From: Deinococcales bacterium
GTDB lineage: Bacteria > Deinococcota > Deinococci > Deinococcales > JAAFIG01
NCBI GenBank assembly: GCA_013298595.1
Contig: JAAFIG010000015.1
Location: 21,191 to 85,190 of the forward strand
Length of the DNA stretch: 64,000 nt
Direction: 5' to 3'
In this document: one piece after another, positions 61,606 to 64,000 of the stretch
Layout: each line of letters begins with the position of its first letter
How positions within the stretch are numbered: the stretch's first letter is position 1
The notes under the pieces: model-generated
Told to the model about the DNA's origin: nothing
Databases searched by the model: none
The model's input: the letters and a program-made list of their open reading frames with translations, nothing else
Made by a program: the position numbers and the translations under genes

Positions 61606-63288
61606 GTGAAACAATTAGTAACTCGTGTATTGGCAATCGTGGCTTTGGTTGGTTCTGCTGCTCAGGCACAAACTTTACCCAAAGAAATACGAACTCGGAT
61701 TATGCAATCGGTCGTTGAAGTGCTGGCATTAGATAATGATGCAGGCGCACCTAAACTTGGTAATCAAGGTGGTAGTGGCACCATGATTAGTACCAGTGGT
61801 TATATTCTGACCAATTACCACGTTGTTTTTGATGATGATACCAACAGTGTTATTAAACGCCACGCCATTCGTTTCACCGATAACCCCAGTAAAGAACCTG
61901 TCTTAAAAGGTATTGGCACAGTTGTATCTGCCTTACCTAAATTAGATTTAGCTTTACTTAAAATTACACAAGATGCCACAGGCAATCCAATCTCGAGCGA
62001 TATCAAATACGTGGCTTCACCAATAGGTAATCCGTTTGATATGGTGCTAGGCGAGCGTTTAACACTGGCAGGGTATCCCAATATTGGTGGACGAACAATT
62101 ACTTTTACCAACGGTGTTTTTAGTGGTTGGACTGGCGAGAATTATCGAAGTGCTGGTACAAACTGGATTAAAACCGATGGAAAAATCAATGCAGGTAACT
62201 CTGGTGGTGGGGCTTTTGACGAACAAGGCAACCTGATTGGTGTGCCAACAGCGGGTATTTTCCGTCGGTTGTCGGCATTGAATGTCGAAAATCAGGATTA
62301 TTTGCGCCCGATTCATTTGGCATATCAAATTTTTGATCCTAATGTTTCAGATATTGCTTATGTTGGCGGTCGTCGTCCTACACTTCCTGATGGTGTGGAT
62401 GCCACAGGTTTAGCCAGTAGTTCAGCCAGCAATGCCAATGGTTTATTACCAGCCAAAGTTGGACAAGCTTGGAGTATGACCATCGAAGGCTTACCCGCTT
62501 GGACACTCAATTTATCCCGCTTAGATCGTGATAACGACCCAACAGGTAATGGCTCGCAGGCAGGTAGCAATCAACAATTTATTGTCTACACCTACGAAGA
62601 CGATGGCTCGTTCTTTTTCCATGTTGAATCCTCACAAGGCACAGCCTATGGTTGTGTTTTTGAAGACCCAATCGCTTTCAAAGACAACACCTTACTAGAT
62701 GGCAAAGCCCTGATCAGCCCGCCCAATGTTGATAGTTGGCAATCACTGAAAAAACCTTGCACAGTTACTTTATTACCAACCGCTGCAACGCCGCCACCCG
62801 CCCCAAATGGTCCACCGCCACTACCAACCAATCCACCAAACACAACAACCCCAAGCAACCCAAGCAACTTAACCGCTGTTTTCCCACCAAAACCAGGTCA
62901 AACATGGCAAGTTGTTGTTCAAGGACTCGAGCCGTGGACATTACAATTCCTGCGTTTAGATCGTGATGGCGACCCAGAAGGTACAAGTAAACAGGGTTCG
63001 TTTAGCTCGAGCGCTTACGCTTTTACCGACAGCGAGAATGGCGAAAAGAACTTCCAATTCTTTGATCCCACGGGAACTTTTTGGTGCGTTTTCCCAAAGA
63101 ATGTACAAGCCAATGGCGCAAGTTTTACCAATGGCGAAACATGGTACAAAGCCCGTAATCAACAAGCGGGCGATACTCTGAGAAAACCTTGCACTGCAAC
63201 AATCACCAGTGCTGGTAACCCAACCGTATTAAGTGCACCACCTGTGATGCTCGAGTTAAAGAGTTTACTGAAATTTGTTCGTATTTAA
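61606..63288 (+). CDS. Secreted trypsin-like serine protease with duplicated C-terminal domain
   Basis: This 560-residue protein starts with GTG after GGAGG. It has a signal peptide (QLVTRVLAIVALVGSAAQA) and an S1C/HtrA-like trypsin fold with His in TNYHVVFDD, Asp in LPKLDLALLK and Ser in NAGNSGGGAFD. No PDZ domain follows. Instead two copies of an unknown domain of about 105 residues come after it, with shared GQ.W...GL..WTL...LDRD.DP and a closing KPCT.T. They are separated by a Pro/Thr-rich linker. The copies may bind a ligand or the cell surface. Confidence 0.85.
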   Translation: MKQLVTRVLAIVALVGSAAQAQTLPKEIRTRIMQSVVEVLALDNDAGAPKLGNQGGSGTMISTSGYILTNYHVVFDDDTNSVIKRHAIRFTDNPSKEPVLKGIGTVVSALPKLDLALLKITQDATGNPISSDIKYVASPIGNPFDMVLGERLTLAGYPNIGGRTITFTNGVFSGWTGENYRSAGTNWIKTDGKINAGNSGGGAFDEQGNLIGVPTAGIFRRLSALNVENQDYLRPIHLAYQIFDPNVSDIAYVGGRRPTLPDGVDATGLASSSASNANGLLPAKVGQAWSMTIEGLPAWTLNLSRLDRDNDPTGNGSQAGSNQQFIVYTYEDDGSFFFHVESSQGTAYGCVFEDPIAFKDNTLLDGKALISPPNVDSWQSLKKPCTVTLLPTAATPPPAPNGPPPLPTNPPNTTTPSNPSNLTAVFPPKPGQTWQVVVQGLEPWTLQFLRLDRDGDPEGTSKQGSFSSSAYAFTDSENGEKNFQFFDPTGTFWCVFPKNVQANGASFTNGETWYKARNQQAGDTLRKPCTATITSAGNPTVLSAPPVMLELKSLLKFVRI

Positions 63289-63295
63289 ACTGATT

Positions 63296-63334
63296 AACCA
63301 GCTCGAGATAAAATTTATCTCGAGCTGGTTTTTT
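63296..63334 (+). terminator. CTCGAG-stem terminator after the protease gene
   Basis: Arms of 17 bases, AACCAGCTCGAGATAAA and its complement, are separated by one base and followed by TTTT. It is the longest of the CTCGAG-containing terminators seen here. Confidence 0.85.
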
Positions 63335-63419
63335 GATATCTGCTATTTGGCATACGACACAGCCAATAAAACGTGTTAGAATTTTTTTGCACTCGAGAAT
63401 CGGCTCGGGTTGCCACTGT

Positions 63420-63793
63420 GGGCGCGTACTTGGTTTCGACAGGGATCGCTGAAGGTGAGGTTGCGAGCCGCAGATGGTGGTTGGCTGCGAAAAAATCCAC
63501 CAAGCCTTTAAATGGCACAAATGTTTTGAGCTTTGCACCTCGTGCAAACTTACAAATGGCTGCTTAATTTCAGCCACAGCCGCTTAGAGACCCGGCAGTT
63601 GGTGTCTAACCCGCTTAAAAAAAGACTGCTAGCCTAAGCGATACCTCATAGCAAATGGCGAAAATAATGAGAGCGCTGCTCGAGAAACCTGCCTTTGGGT
63701 TCACTCAAGCCTAAGATTTGTACGAAGGCTACGCTCGTAGATGCCCGCTGGACGGGTTTTTGGACGAGGGTTCGACCCCCTCCGCGTCCACCA
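63420..63793 (+). ncRNA. ssrA: Transfer-messenger RNA (tmRNA)
   Basis: The 5' end GGGCGCG with the conserved TGGTTTCGACAGG just after it pairs with CGCGTCC before ACCA at the 3' end. The T-arm is GAGGG TTCGACC CCCTC. A tag reading frame ends at TAA 63565-63567, after codons 63511 or 63514 onward, and encodes GTNVLSFAPRANLQMAA (with a possible preceding Asn). This rescues stalled ribosomes and marks the product for proteolysis, as the terminal Ala-Ala suggests. Four pseudoknot-forming segments follow the tag in the usual order, though I did not fold them. The RNA has one CTCGAG. Confidence 0.93.
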
Positions 63794-63795
63794 AA

Positions 63796-63828
63796 CGTCA
63801 AAGGCTTGCCAGTGGCAAGCCTTTGACG
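63796..63828 (+). terminator. Perfect hairpin after tmRNA, probable terminator
   Basis: CGTCAAAGGCTTGCC pairs with GGCAAGCCTTTGACG around AGT. A T-run is lacking, so termination is likely but not certain. Confidence 0.6.
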
Positions 63829-63892
63829 TATCTACCGCTTTCATTTTAGAATTTTCAAAAAGCGGCAATTCTGCCATTTCAGCGGTAGATAC
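63828..63892 (+). repeat. Nested-hairpin repeat element, copy 3 (short form)
   Basis: GTATCTACCGCT / AGCGGTAGATAC enclose TTCATTTTAGAATTTTC and GCGGCAATTCTG. It lacks the central block of copies 1 and 2 but keeps both ends, so the element exists in long and short forms. Confidence 0.8.
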
Positions 63893-63916
63893 GTTGTCCT
63901 TATACCAAATTGGCAT

Positions 63917-64000
63917 TTAAGTAAGACATAAATTCTCTTTGATCCAATCCCACCCACACAACCGTTTAACCCGTTCAACATCACCAGAAAAATCAAGTAA
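63917..64000 (-). CDS. C-terminal end of an unidentified gene, cut by window edge
   Basis: On the minus strand a frame is open from the right edge for 27 codons and ends LDFSGDVERVKRLCGWDWIKENL and four more residues at a TAA. It reads like real protein but is too short to name. The rest lies outside the window. Confidence 0.35.
   Translation of the reverse strand, partial: LLDFSGDVERVKRLCGWDWIKENLCLT

Overview
The window is one contiguous stretch of a bacterial chromosome of moderate GC content. It is gene-dense on both strands, with no rRNA genes, CRISPR array or transposase. Taxonomy cannot be fixed from the sequence alone. Many first genes of transcription units have a TANACT-type -10 box only 5-7 bases upstream of the start codon, which implies leaderless mRNAs. 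That feature, together with the gene content, recalls Deinococcota, but this is a weak inference. The palindrome CTCGAG occurs at extraordinary density, about one per 125 bases in typical genes, in all reading frames and between genes. It resembles the role of HIP1 in cyanobacteria.

Layout. 1-4292: a very large DUF4157 (eCIS-core) protein running off the left edge. 4435-11685: housekeeping and metabolism (isoprenyl diphosphate synthase, diacylglycerol kinase, aldo/keto reductase, a stand-alone MshEN-domain protein, 5-hydroxyisourate hydrolase, allantoate amidohydrolase-like enzyme, Sir2 deacylase). 11998-18504: haloalkane dehalogenase, DUF1266-ABC exporter operon, a winged-helix regulator and a lipoprotein glycoside hydrolase. 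18489-27239: the most unusual region. It holds a second DUF4157 carrier protein with an HNH toxin tip, a SUKH immunity gene, a detached toxin-tip gene of Tox-REase-7 type with its own putative immunity gene, a remnant of a third carrier, and a divergent AAA+ ATPase of the kind found with extracellular contractile injection systems.

27287-34410: glutamate-receptor-like channel, TetR, SDR, 1-phosphofructokinase-like kinase/RsmA operon, nucleoside phosphorylase, Ca2+/H+ antiporter and tRNA-Val. 34420-41840: an accessory region with a mobile-looking nested-hairpin repeat, a frameshifted pseudogene and a P450 relic, then a visibly more GC-rich island (MFS exporter, P450, lipoprotein haloalkane dehalogenase-like hydrolase), then a copper monooxygenase-like protein with a c-type cytochrome. 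41918-50823: regulator, DUF5666 lipoprotein, an AT-rich two-gene DUF6414 cassette, tRNA-Gly, MacB/LolD-type ABC pair, GlcD and a saccharopine dehydrogenase-family enzyme. 51020-64000: XisH/XisI, Asp23-NusB-FolD operon, AAA/DUF4143 ATPase, GlcE-like protein, TPR protein, GlyA, Crp-family regulator, YceI, beta-lactamase-family hydrolase, secreted S1 protease and tmRNA.

The most interesting biology is the toxin locus: two closely related carrier proteins with different tails, exchangeable tip cassettes joined through a conserved linker, cognate immunity genes that lack the CTCGAG motif (suggesting recent import), and an eCIS-type ATPase. No contractile sheath, tube or baseplate genes are visible here. 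A nested palindromic repeat family with compensatory changes, a palindrome pair around a small gene, and the genome-wide CTCGAG motif are the main non-coding findings.
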